This document shows positions 44,416-55,600 of a stretch of 64,000 nt of DNA, one piece after another (within the stretch, counting starts at the first letter, position 1; each line of letters starts with the position of its first letter). Origin of the DNA: Oscheius onirici (Eukaryota; Nematoda; Chromadorea; Rhabditida; Rhabditidae); NCBI GenBank assembly GCA_932521025.1, contig OW051468.1:7688064-7752063 (forward strand), in the 5' to 3' direction. Under the pieces are notes generated by a model, which did no database searches, had not been told where the DNA came from, and was given only the letters and a program-made list of their open reading frames with translations. The position numbers were made by a program, and so were the translations under genes.

Positions 44416-45010
44416 TTACGGCGTATTAGTTTCCTCCCATTGTGACAACACCATTTTACTGGGAAAGGAGTCTTGGAGGAAGGAGAGTCGTAGGGCAGAT
44501 GATTCATGGTCGGAGACGATGAGCCCCATTTCGGGGGTCGTTTTTAGCGCCGGCCTTTGAATAACACTTTGAGTACGGAAAAGTTCAAGGAGGAATGGGT
44601 CACAGGATGAATTAGACATGCTCCGAGGGAATCTTCTCTTCAAAGTGCAAGGACTACGTTCAATTGACGCCTAGAAAAGTGAAAAGTAGCAACAAACATA
44701 TGGATTTTTAAGTCTGATTCCACTGAATATAGAGCTCTTTATAAGTGCTTACATCCAGGGAGAGCCGGGTGAAGGATCATCGAAATCGTGCAGGATGAGA
44801 CGATGCCCAGACCAGAGACTTGGTTAAAATAAACTTGTCTTTAGAGTAAGTTTACCTAGCCAAAACTCGAATCCTGCTATTTCTGTTTCCCAAGACTTGA
44901 ACCTATCGAGATCCCTAGACACACTTGAATCAGAGAGTATGAGAGATATTAGCCCTGTCTACAAGATGACTAGAAGGTGTACGAGAACTGGAAGGAGAAC
45001 GGCGGAGCAT
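44416..45010 (-). CDS. unrecognised protein, tentative exons
   Basis: The last exon (44416-44669 or 44660) is open after a TTTTCTAG acceptor and reads CTLKRRFPRSMSNSSCDPFL, then LELFRTQSVIQRPALKTTPE and a stop. Upstream pieces on the same strand look coding: LWSGHRLILHDFDDPSPGSP (about 44750-44820), SRDLDRFKSWETEIAGFEFW (about 44860-44925) and a possible start MLRRSPSSSRTPSSHLVDRA (45010 down). Not all joins can be made in phase: the simplest donor at GGAT|GTAAGC needs an acceptor at ACGTAG rather than TTCTAG. No family recognised. May be a short regulator-type protein or a decaying gene. Confidence 0.4.
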
Positions 45011-46107
45011 AGCAGTAGTTATAGAAATTGAGTAGAATTCTCAGCCGCATGTATTGAGCGAGACTGTTTACGGTGTCTACGGTAATGCTGTCTACCGTAG
45101 TCACACTTTCGACCATCTAAAAATCATAGCTCCTAAAAGTTATCTCCTTCGAAGCGGCCCTCTTACGTCACACAGCCCATTCGGAAAGGACAATACTTAA
45201 AATAGAGTGTTTTTGATACATTTTTCTCGCCGACAACATCCGACTGCTCTAATTCTGATTGGCGGAGGCCCCGGCTCTGCTCTCGACGCGGCAGGCGAGC
45301 GGCATCGACCCGAGGCTCTCCTCCCCCTGAGGGCAGTCTTTCTTCAGTTTCTGAATGCCCAGCGTTCAAGCGGGAGGCCTTGCTAAGCCTCCCGGTCACG
45401 GTAAGTCCTGTTGTACAGTCTGTTACAGTAAGCTACTCTCTTGACCACTAGGGGTTACTGTAGCTCTGTTCTTTGGGTAGTATTCTCTCCCATGTCTGGG
45501 TCAGATGACCATGTTTACGTCTTCCCTCAAAACAGGCTCTCTCTTAGCCCCTTAGTCTGATCTTCGAGCCAATCTTCTTAGAAACCATTAGGATAAGACT
45601 AAGGAAGCTAATCCAGAAGGAATCGCTCTCATTCAGATGACGTAACTCTCGTTTTTCTCCTCGGCGAACGTCGCAGAGCGCTGATTACAGACTTATTCAA
45701 GATGAGGCATTTCCTTGTAAGCGTTTCACCTGCTTTCCGGTTGACCTATAATCAGCTATTCACTCTTCTTGTTTTCCTGTCTCAAATATTCATACAACGC
45801 TGTCAAAGATTCATGATCATCCCCCAGCTGAGCCGCTTAACTCAATTGACGCCTCTTGAACCGAGCAGGAGTTCGTTAGAGAAGTCTAGAGACTATCTTC
45901 ATTCGAGTTCATGAAATATGGGCATAGCTGGAGATAGCGTCATCCGCGGCCTGACGTGACATCCTTTTTGACGGCTGGAGAAAGCCCATCTTAGATGACG
46001 ATTCGTTCTTGACAAGAAAATTGGAGGGGTGATAGAAGCCGGGGGGAAAACAACTACAATTTGATGGCGTGTGGAAGTCGGACAAAACAACCGAGTTATA
46101 CTTTCAG
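45011..46107. other. region upstream of the synaptotagmin gene
   Basis: A GC-rich block at 45236-45400 contains a perfect stem GGGAGGC-CTTGCTAA-GCCTCCC (45371-45392). A candidate first synaptotagmin exon (MRHFL, 45702-45716, GTAAGC donor) and a second (LSRLTQLTPLEPSRSSLEKS, from about 45831) are possible but unproven. Confidence 0.35.
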
Positions 46108-47743
46108 AATGGCTCATCGTGGGCCTGATAGGAGCCGTCGGGCTCCTAGGCCTCGTGGCCGTCGCAGCTATGTTCGCTATGAGACGTCGTCGTCAGTATC
46201 CGAGTCTACTACTTCCGCCTAAACAAGTCATTGCCGTGCGTAACGGCTTTCCTCATGGACCGTGTGGACTGAAGCAGAGTCCTTCTCCGCTTCAGAGTCC
46301 TCTCTCCACCGACTCTAGGTAACTATATTATTCCAACTCAAAATCGCAAATATTTATTGTTTTGTAATGTTATCAGAAGTTTCCGGACAACCTATAATAG
46401 TAGAAGATCGGAAGGCTGACAAATGTAGCCTTGAGCTCAAAAGTCAGGCTGAAAACTTCCGCTCTCATAGCATTTCCGCCAAAATTAACATTGTTCTGAA
46501 GACTGATCACAAAATATGATCCTTTTCAGTCCCAGCCCAACGGTTCCCTTCCCTTCTCTTCTCGAAGAAAGAACTCGCAAGCTCTCTCCGTCGGAGCTTC
46601 CAGCCAAGCGGGGTTTCATCACCTTCAGCATGAGCTACGATCCGGTCTCTCTGGCCCTCCAGGTCAATGTGATCAGCTGTCGCGAGCTCTGTGAGCTGGT
46701 AGTCAGCAGAGATGGACAGTGTCTCCTCGATCCCTACGTCAAACTTCAGCTGTTGCCAGGTACCGTAGTTCTGACTGATGATGATAATATCCGATCACCT
46801 GAGAGACAGAAAGGGCATGCTTCCACATTCGAGTTTCAGAGAGGGATCACCGAGTGAAGACCCGAATCGTCCGATCCACAACTCATCCCGAGTACGATGA
46901 GGTCTTTACCATGTACGGAGTGACCAATGAACAGGTCTCCATGGGTACTATACATCTACAGGTCAGTCTAGAGGCATTTTGATCTGAACAATGTTTTGTG
47001 AAGTTGTAGCCTTTGATCCAATCTACAACTTTGTAGAACATTCCAAAGTTCGGAAACGTCATTTTGTATACAAACGAACATTCAGGTTGTCGCCTTCGAT
47101 CGTTACAGTCGCGACACCGTAGTCGGAGAATGTGTCTATCGTCTGGCAGAAGGAGAACTGCTTCTGCATCCTGAGACCCGTGTCGAGTTGCCGCTCCAGC
47201 CTCGTGCTTCGAACAGCGTCGCCGCTCGTGGAGAGGTTCTTCTCTCCCTCACCTACCAGGCTGCCTTCAACAACCTGACTGTGGTCGTTCTGAAGGCTCG
47301 CGGTCTGGGCAAGAACAGACAGGGCACGGCGGATCCGTACGTCAAGTTGTATCTGAGAAAGGAGAACGGCGAGAAGATTATCAAGAAGAAGACACATGTC
47401 CGTCGGAGCACAATAAACCCGGTCTTTAATGAGTCGTTCGTCTTCGAGTTGGGAGATGAGCGACTGGACAGTTCGGTCATCGATCTGCAGGTGAGTGTTT
47501 GTGACGTCTTCGTCTGTCTCGTCCCCTTGACAACTCTCGCTCTTCCGTCTTATAAAAAATGTCTTTTCAGGTAATCAACCACGACAAGAACAATCGCAAC
47601 GATATCATCGGACGGGCCCTGCTCAATATGGAAGATCCTCATGTGGCTGAGGTTGTTTCAGAGCAAATATCTTCACTCTTGAACAAGTTTAGGTTTTCGA
47701 AGCTGCAGGCCGTCAAGTTTCTGCGTGGCATCATCTTGACTAG
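46108..47743 (+). CDS. synaptotagmin (Syt4/11-like), N-terminus not resolved
   Basis: Membrane-trafficking protein with one helix and tandem C2 domains. Exons: 46108-46318, 46530-46759, 46840-46961, 47086-47490, 47571-47651, 47693-47743. TM: WLIVGLIGAVGLLGLVAVAA followed by RRRR. C2A: GFITFSMSYDPVSLALQVNV, DPYVKLQLLP, RDHRVKTRIVRSTTHPEYDE, AFDRYSRDTVVGE. C2B: GEVLLSLTYQAAFNNLTVVV, KARGLGKNRQGTADPYVK, KKKTHVRRSTINPVFNE, INHDKNNRNDIIG. The final exon, recovered by removing a 41-bp intron, gives AGRQVSAWHHLD, the WHxL end of synaptotagmins. LLPERDHRVKTR and the FDEVFTMYG-like strand resemble Syt4/11. Several calcium-ligand aspartates are replaced. The first exon lacks a start: an upstream exon must supply phase-1 sequence. 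Confidence 0.85.
46990..47042. repeat. dispersed intronic hairpin, copy in the synaptotagmin gene
   Basis: AATGTTTTGTGAAGTTGTAG is matched 14 nt later by CTACAACTTTGTAGAACATT. Confidence 0.6.
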
Positions 47744-48217
47744 AGAGAGACCTATAAGAGAGAGCGTCCTGTAAATAAGAGCCCCCTGCTATGCATAAAT
47801 GAACATGTTGTGCATAAACCTTTGTTGCAGAGATGAGACTCTTTAGAACTGTCGGGAAATTAAAGCAACAGTTCAAGTTCATGGGATGACAGTCGCACAT
47901 TCGAAACTGAAGATGAGGTAGCATCTGACAATGAGTTAGACTAGTTATATAGACAAGAGGTTAGAGACTCCAGACGACTCCAGACGAAAAAGGAACCAAT
48001 CGTTTTCAAAAGCATGCAAGAACAACTTTTAACCTTTGCGAGCTAGGTTTTGTCGTGCAGAAAGCGAGAAACTTTTACAGTATCAAGCGACAATAAAAAC
48101 ATACAATTCGTAATTGCACTAGAAAACTTACAAAAACAAAAAGTTTTATTTTAAAATCTTGTCACTCAAAAAAGAAGCTATTCAAGACAGCATCTACCCG
48201 AACAGGACGTCTCTCCA
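47744..48217. other. spacer between synaptotagmin and the TTBK-like kinase
   Basis: No gene supported. Same-strand spacing of 474 bp. The block GACTCCAGACGACTCCAGAC near 47966 is a local tandem repeat. Confidence 0.35.
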
Positions 48218-49669
48218 ATGCCAAGTCAGGATGGACTGCAGACGGCTATGGTAGGATCTACTCCCATTCTCTCCTCTATCAAATTAATTTGCAGACGGCC
48301 AAGAACAGCAACACCAAGCCGAAGCGGGAGCTGTTGGAAGCGGGCCAGCTGATCTGTTCGGAGACGACTCGCTACGTCGTGGTCGATGTCCTGGGCTCGG
48401 GTGGTTTTGGCGACGTGTACAAGGTCTACCGCGAGGAGGATCCGGACCTCTTCTACGCTCTGAAGACGGAAGATGCGAAGGTCAAGGACCGACTGAGGAG
48501 GCTCAAAATGGAGGCAGAAGTACTGGCTGCTTGTGGTCAGGCCAAGAGACCGCACTTTCTCTCGCTCTGTGATAAAGGAAGGACCCCGAAGTTCAAGTTT
48601 ATCGTCATGGAAGTCGTCGGTCCGTCTCTGGACAAGGTCCGTCAGGGTCTGAGCAACAAGTGCTTCACCAAGCCGACTGCCACCAAGATCTGTGTCCAGC
48701 TGCTCGAAGCCTTGAAGGATCTTCATGCAATAGGATATATTCACAGAGACTTGAAACCGCAAAATTTTTCCATCGGACTGAGTGAACGCAAACTGATCTA
48801 CATGCTCGATTTCGGAGTCAGCAAACCGTATCTGACCAAGGACAGGAAGCACATTGCTCCCAGAGTCAAAGTTGCTTTCATGGGGACTGTGAGGTTTGCT
48901 TTTTTAGACTAGCGTGCGATGACGAGATGCTTATAGGTTTGCTTCTAGAGGTGCGATGAAATTGGAAGAGCAGAGTCGAAGGGACGACCTCGAATCGATG
49001 ATGTTTGTGATGGCCGACTCCTACAACGAGACATATCTGCTCTGGAAGGGTCAACGCAGTCAGATGACGGTTCTCCAGCTGAAGGACTGCTTCATGAACG
49101 AGAGAGGACCACACGTCAATGATATCTTGCAAAACCTGCCGCAGGAATACATCCGCTGTCTTCGCTACGTGAACAAGCTCGACTTTGACTCGTCGCCCAG
49201 CTACGACTACCTCATCAATGAGATGAAGACGCCAGTGAAGACGTGCTCTTTGCCGCTCGACTGGCTGACCGACATGTACGTTACTCCTCCGACCACGCTG
49301 CCGCCGTTGATCAAAATGACAGCCGTTGCTACGAGAGTTCCCGTTCCTGCTATGCAATGGTCGGGAGAGTCGCACACGAACACGACTCAGACGATGCAGA
49401 CGGCCAGAATGAGGGCATCGACGCCGAATAGGAGAAAGAAGTCGAGTGTGGTCAACGCCAAAGAAGCCGTTCAAGATGGCCATCGAGCTGCTCTGCTGAA
49501 GACGGCTGTCAGGAGAAGACCGACGGATACGAAGACGCCGTCGCTTTTGGATGTGGTGGTCAACCACGAGGACAAGAAGCCGGTCAAGGAGGAGAAGAAG
49601 AAGAAGAGCAAAGTGGAGAAGAAGGAGGACAAGAAAGAAGACAGCACCCAGCCTCCCGAGCAGGACTGA
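48218..49669 (+). CDS. tau-tubulin-kinase-like (CK1 superfamily) protein kinase
   Basis: Ser/Thr kinase of the TTBK-like group, greatly expanded in nematodes. Three exons: 48218-48250, 48295-48893, 48937-49669 (454 aa). Glycine loop LGSGGFGDVY (about 44-53), ATP lysine in YALK (68), catalytic loop YIHRDLKPQN (159-168), DFG (183-185) and the CK1-type MGTVRFASRGAM after the activation loop; all catalytic residues are present. The kinase ends near LINEM. The C-terminal 150 residues are Thr/Pro-rich and end in a Lys/Glu-rich stretch (KKPVKEEKKKKSKVEKKEDK), which may bind tubulin or be disordered. The 43-bp second intron sits inside the activation segment. AATAAA follows the stop within 35 bp. Nematode members are often sperm-enriched; no evidence here on expression. 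Confidence 0.92.
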
Positions 49670-52600
49670 AGAAGCTGACAGAAGATTCGAAACATTTCAA
49701 TAAACATAAAAACAGCGTGTTCAATTCTCTTTTCTATTTTGTCTAGCTAATAGGTTACACTTATTGCATCGTCAGTGAAGTAGTTGACTAGGTGCGCATC
49801 TTCTACAGTAGCTCAGGAAGTAGGAGGCTCCTAGTTGCTCTATTCCTCGTCATTGTTCGTCTTCAGTTTCTCTTGCCTTCTGTACTGCTATTCTTTCACC
49901 AACCTTCGCTCACTCCAATCGCTATAGTTTTTTGTATTCATCGGTACATTTCTGGTAGAGGAGGAACTATAGATTGCTACTGTCCTGTAGCGATTCATGT
50001 CGGTACTGATTTCTGATCAGAGCTATAGGTGATTCCCAATCGGTCAGAAAACAGTAGGAAATGCCGAAACTGTCGGAGTTTCTTTCACACATAAGTTTTG
50101 CTGCTATTTCTATAAGAGTAACCAATCTGTATAATGGTTTTCCAACTTCTCGAAAGAAGACATTTCAATTCTTCAATCGCGGCAATCGTCGGCCCAATCC
50201 CCTGAATGAGAGCTCATTTCAAAATGTCCCCCTCTCCCCCTTCATTGAGCTGCGCCCTTCTCTCATCATATTCGAAATGGAAAATAGAGAGATGCGAATA
50301 TCACACGCTGCTTTTTCTCACATCAATTGTGGCGGTTTTCCTCTTCTCCATGCTCTCTCTCCGTGTGGCGCCGCGTGGTCGAGGCCTCGTCTCGGGAAAT
50401 GCCACATTCGTCATACAGTTCTCTCCAGTCCGCACCGCTTTTATATGGTCCCTCGTATCTCTTACTCCCTCTTTGTTTTCCCAGCTGTGTGGCAAGGATC
50501 ACAGGTCACACCTCGCGCCGGCTATAGTCGGCAAGGCTAATTAGTAGTCAGAGATTCTGGGACCTATGCTTACAATTACAGCTGTAGTATTCAGTTGTTC
50601 TGTCCTTTTCTACTCATCCAGACAGTTTAAGTGAGTTGCTGCTCCTGGGCTTTCTCTTTCGTCACATCATGGACTGACTACTATTCAGAGCGATCGTCTT
50701 GTTTTACACAGTCTCTGCTCTCAACGTCTGCTCTTCTCGCGTGCGTTTTCTATTGAGCCCTGAAATTCTCATATAAACCGAACAGTATATCCTTTCCTCT
50801 TCTTGATGGACCGAACATGTCCGTCTCTCAAATTTTTTTTACATTTTTTTTCAGATCTGTCGGTATCCGATATTGTTCTCTCATCGCCTCTTTCAAGGAT
50901 CAGTCTGTCCTAGCTTCTAGATCGGCATCCATTACCATGCAGAACGCTGAACCCTATTGCTAATGATTTGGCCTTCTTTCTTGTCGAAGTTTCTCGATTT
51001 AGTGGCTTACGCTCAGAGCATTTTTCTCCAGTAGTTAAAATAGAAAATTTATTCTAGTCCAGAACCGTACAAACTCTTCCAGTTAGCTACGTTTCTGCCA
51101 GCAACTGCTTCAGAACTTGAGGTACCCCCGACTGTTCTTTCTCTATTCGCCCAGCCAAGAATCTTTCATTGAACATTTTAGAACCTAAATATGAGTTTTC
51201 CACTCAGAATACTAAATCTTTGCCTCTCTCATTCTCCGCCGTCCAAAGATCAAGCGCGACCCCCGAAAGAACGAGCAGAGGCAGAGTGTGTGTGTGGTAG
51301 TGGTGGCATTGGTGGGCAGATGCTTTTTTGTGAATGAGAGATAGGCGGGCGAAAAGAACACGTAGAGAGAGAGTATCGATTGGAGAGCCCCCTCTCGCGT
51401 TTGTGTGTGGTTGTGTGTGTGTGGCTAAACATGACGTCGAGTTATGAACTGAAGCGTGAGGCAATCAATTAGTCGCAGCAGAGAGGGCTTCCAATTATAG
51501 GTTTTTATTGATATTTCAGCCAGTCTGAATACGAAGAGGGTTCGAAAGAAAGTACCGGTACAAGTAGGGTGACCTAATCTCTAGACCAGATGGATCCTAA
51601 CACAGCTGGGGAGTGGAGAGAGAGTGAGAGAGTGACCGTCTTTGGGTCGGGACGAGGGAACGTCGTGGTGCGAGCGGTCGTGCAACGCGGTCACTCATCT
51701 CTGGACACTCCTCTTCTCAAATACTATTTCCTACTCGAACAGCGACCTATACCTTATTTACAAATATTCATCCTCCGCCTTTAATTTTGTCAGTTTATCG
51801 ATTTTTTCGGCTTAATTGAAAGCAGAAAAGCCCAATGTTCCTCTGGATGCGTCTTTTTCCCGCCTCCAATGACCAGAGACTGCGTTTCTGCCGCGCGTTT
51901 GAAATTTGAATTTGGAAAAACTAAACATACTGGTCCTTTGGTGTATTTCCTCGTTTTTCTTTCTCATTTGACTTCAGAGCTTGGCAAAGAATATTCTAGA
52001 CCAGTTTTTAGACAGGATTCCTAACTGTCCAGATACCTTTGAACTGTTTCCAGTTTCCAGTACCCGTTCTCGGTCTCTCCAGTAACTTTTTTTTTATTCG
52101 GAACAAGCTAAAAGACTTTTTTTGTGTGTTAACTTTTACCGACAGAAGGGTATTTTAAAACTTTTTGAATGAAAACACCGTTATATACTCACTTGAACAT
52201 TGAAAGACGCTTCGAGCTCAAAAGATCGATTGTTAGATCGACAGTTCTGCAAAGTTGCAGCTTTTGATGTGATCTATTACTTTTCACGAGAGGAAACTTT
52301 TCGTAACCATTTCGTAACTCGACAAGCTGACTCTCTTAGTTCTACCCATACTCTTGTACTGTTTAAAGCCGTACCAGTTGGTTCCTTCGAAACGACATGA
52401 ACTGCTTTCCCTTTGAACTTGGCACTTTTTCTTGTCGTATCTAGTAAAACTCCATTTTCTGTTAGACTTGTCAAGAGTTTTTCTTCCTAAAAAGATTTCA
52501 AAAATGAGTTTGCCAGCTTATTCATGTCCAAAACAGTTGTAGTTTTTTACCCTTTTGACTTTGCCTTTCCCCCTTTTTCTTTCCCTTCCCTTTTTTTACT

Positions 52601-52683
52601 AGAAAACGTCCAAATTGCAGATGAAATAAGAAGATCACAAGAAGGTATAGTAGCCGAAAGTTTTCTCTCAAAGAGTTTGTAAA
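49670..52683. other. 3.0 kb without a supported gene; chd-7 upstream region
   Basis: Overlapping ORFs of 60-160 codons at 50060-50545 lie in different frames on both strands of a pyrimidine-rich block and look like composition artefacts. Blocks at 50190-50400 (CCCTCTCCCCCTTCATTGAG, GGCGCCGCGTGGTCGAGG) and 51230-51430 (GTGTGTGTGG, AGAGAGAGAGT) resemble nematode promoter-type GA/CT and GC-rich sequence. Presumed to hold chd-7 5' UTR and control elements. A hairpin repeat copy is at 52243. Confidence 0.4.
51230..51430. promoter_or_regulatory. GA/GT-rich block, candidate chd-7 promoter
   Basis: Mixed GTGTGTGTGG, AGAGAGAGAGT and CGCGACCCCCGAAAG sequence, sharply different from the A/T-rich flanks. 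By position about 1.3 kb upstream of the chd-7 ATG. Composition evidence only. Confidence 0.25.
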
Positions 52684-55600
52684 ATGGACGAAGGGGACGA
52701 CTACATGCCCCAGTGCAACCAAATGGTTGGTCAGTTCGGCATGGGTGATATGCCAGGACCACCAGGCGGAGGACAGCCACCTTATGGAGGGGGTCTGACC
52801 CCGATGAACAATCCCTACGATCCACAGCAGCAGATGATGATGCTGGGAGGACAGCCACAACCGTCTGTAAGTTTTTTTCTTACTTTCAAGAGTGATTTGA
52901 CTTTAGAAACAGACAAAACAGCCGTCGTCAAAATCGCGATCGTCCAAAGCGAAAAAGGAGTCGATGGATCCGATGCAGAGCATGGCAGCAATGTCAAACA
53001 ACCCCATGATGCGAAGCTCCATGCACGGTTCGATGTATCCGCCGCAGCCGGTAAGATCACCTAAAATGTAGCAGAAGAAAGCTTTTTACGAATTTTTGAT
53101 GTTCTGCAAAAAGTTATAGTTTTTTATCTGCTCTACAACTTTATAGAACATCAAAAATCTTGAAACTCTTGTTTTAGTCGAAAAACTGTAAGGTTCGATG
53201 TTCGAAGTCTTACTGTAGACTTTCGGCAGAGTTCAAAGGGTGCAATAGACAAAAAGTTGACAAGAAAAGCCCAGAGGGATCGTAAAAAGATCTGTTTTCA
53301 GCAGGGACACGGCCAGATGGGACAGTATGCTGGTCAACAGCCTCTGCAGGGCTACCCACCAGGCTATGGACAAAATCCGCGAGCTGTACCGCCGAATGCC
53401 TACCCAGCTGGCCCGTATCCACCACAACACGGTCAGTATCCGAACGGAGGTAGGTACCTAATCTCCCCCCACACATGGCTATTGATCACCAAGAGTACAA
53501 TTTCCTCCCGGCTCTCTCTCATTCTAATTGATTAACATGGCGGTCTTCTCCAGCTTTTAGAGAGCCGAATTGGTGACAGCCAAATAATCCGAGCCATCTT
53601 TATTTCATGAAGATGAAATGTTCAGGTTACACTGGCTATCCACCCGGAGGCGGAGGTCCCTATCATCAGGGCTATCCAGCTCCTCCCGCTCAACAGTATC
53701 CCGGAATGGGACAGCCTTATCCACCGACTGGACAACAGGTACCAATTTTCCATTTTCTTCATCAAGGAATCCCTTCAGATGCCTCCGAACACGTCGATGC
53801 CAAATGGAGGAGGCTACTGGCCGCAGCAGGGACACGATCAGTTCCAGAACCGACAGCCGAGTCGCGAACAGTGGATGGCTGCTCAAGAGCACCGATTGGC
53901 TGGACTGAGGCACAACATAGAACAGGCCCGCTATCAGCTGTACTTGATTGAAAATGGACAGGCTCCTCCGAACAATCGAGATTATGTGAGTCGGTCTTTT
54001 CATTCTTTCAATCCGTTTCTTGTTTAGCTCCAAAACCAAACGATGCAAATGCAGACGGAATACCAGAGATTACATGCAGCTGTAACTGCTGCGCAACAGG
54101 GCTATCCACCTCAGAGTGGTCATTCTGTTGATCCGATGACTTCACAGGTACTTTTGAATTTAGAGTTTTTAACTTTAACGTTTTCTTAAGCTTTGTACTT
54201 TCCTCTGACACAATAGAAGCCAAAATCTGTTAACACTCCAAGTTCAAAAGTAACTTGCTATCTAATCCTGACAACTTTTGACTCTCGTGAACATGGACAA
54301 ACATTCAAACAGAGAGTCAGCCACAGACACCATAGCTTTTAGATGGCTTTTTCGTGTTCAAAATAGTTCCGTCTTCCATTGGCTTTTTTTTTATTCTTAC
54401 CATATCCTTCGAAAAGATATGTCTTTGCTGAGATTCTGGAAATGGTTTTCTCCCTACTGATCAGTCTTTCCAAATCCAGAACCTTTAACAAGAATTCCCT
54501 TTTCCAGATGGGAATGACGTCGTCAAGCAATCCACAACAGACACCACAAGCTACAGTTAGCATACAGCACCAGAACTCAATGACCACCAACTCGAATCCA
54601 GTCTCAGTGACGCAGAGTGGAGCTCAAGTTCAGGTACTAGTCGCCCTTGACAATAAAACTTTGTAAATGTAGGTGAACATCAAGCCTCCCGACGTCGGTC
54701 ATACTACAATCAACGTGATACATCAGTTCGGAGAGCCGAGTTCTAGTGAGTCGAGTCAACAGGCTGTCGACTCGAAGGACTCTATACCTCCTGAGCCTAT
54801 TCCGAGTCAAGCTTATGCTTCTCAAATGGAACGATCTCATTCCTCTGTGAGTAATCCCTACTCTTCGTATCCTACGCCGACGTCGCAACAGTCTCAACCG
54901 CCTGCTCCCACGACGCCACAGCACACGAATGGAATAGGAAATGGATATGTGAGTCAGTTTTAGATTCATTTTATGTTCTTCTTTCAGCATCAGTCTGGAG
55001 GAATGTTCAATGGATATGGAGCTGCCACTCAGGAGCAAAATCCAGTCAAGGGAGAGCCAGACGAGCCGGCGGATGTCAAGCCAGCTGAGGACAAGATTGA
55101 TCCGGACATTCCTCCTCCAGCTCCTCTGCCTGTTAACTTTGACGAAAGAGATGATGCTACTCCTCCCATGGTGGCTGGTGAGCCGGTTTTTGAGTCTGTG
55201 GAAGCAAATGAAGAAGATGAAGTCAAGCCGTGCACTTCGGAAGCTGACTCGACAGTCGATGAACAGACGGAAGTGGCTGACGCGACCATGGATAACGAAG
55301 ATGTAAGACTATTTCCTTCTGTTTTAAATCCTCGATTTCAGTCAAAGCTGTCAGCGTCGACCAGCGATAAACAGGAAGAAGATGAGATTGGAGCTGAAGA
55401 AGAGGAAACTGTCGTCGAATCGACGATTGCCGAGGATGAGGAAATGCCACAGGAGAATATTCAGTATTCCGAAAGTCAGCTGGATAATACTCCTGAGCCT
55501 AGCAGGTAAAAAAAATTCTTCTTCAGACATTCAAAGTCGCTTTTCAGTGTGGCCCAATCGGCAGTATCAGAGCCGACGACCTCTGACGAACAGCCAATTC

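Noticed and set aside
47559-47774. Unspliced end of the synaptotagmin ORF to 47774
   Set aside because: Removing the intron at 47652-47692 gives the family's WHxL ending and a stop at 47743.
50061-50545. Overlapping ORFs up to 159 codons on the plus strand
   Set aside because: They occur in several frames on both strands of a pyrimidine-rich block, have no splice structure and no recognisable domain; they look like a composition effect.
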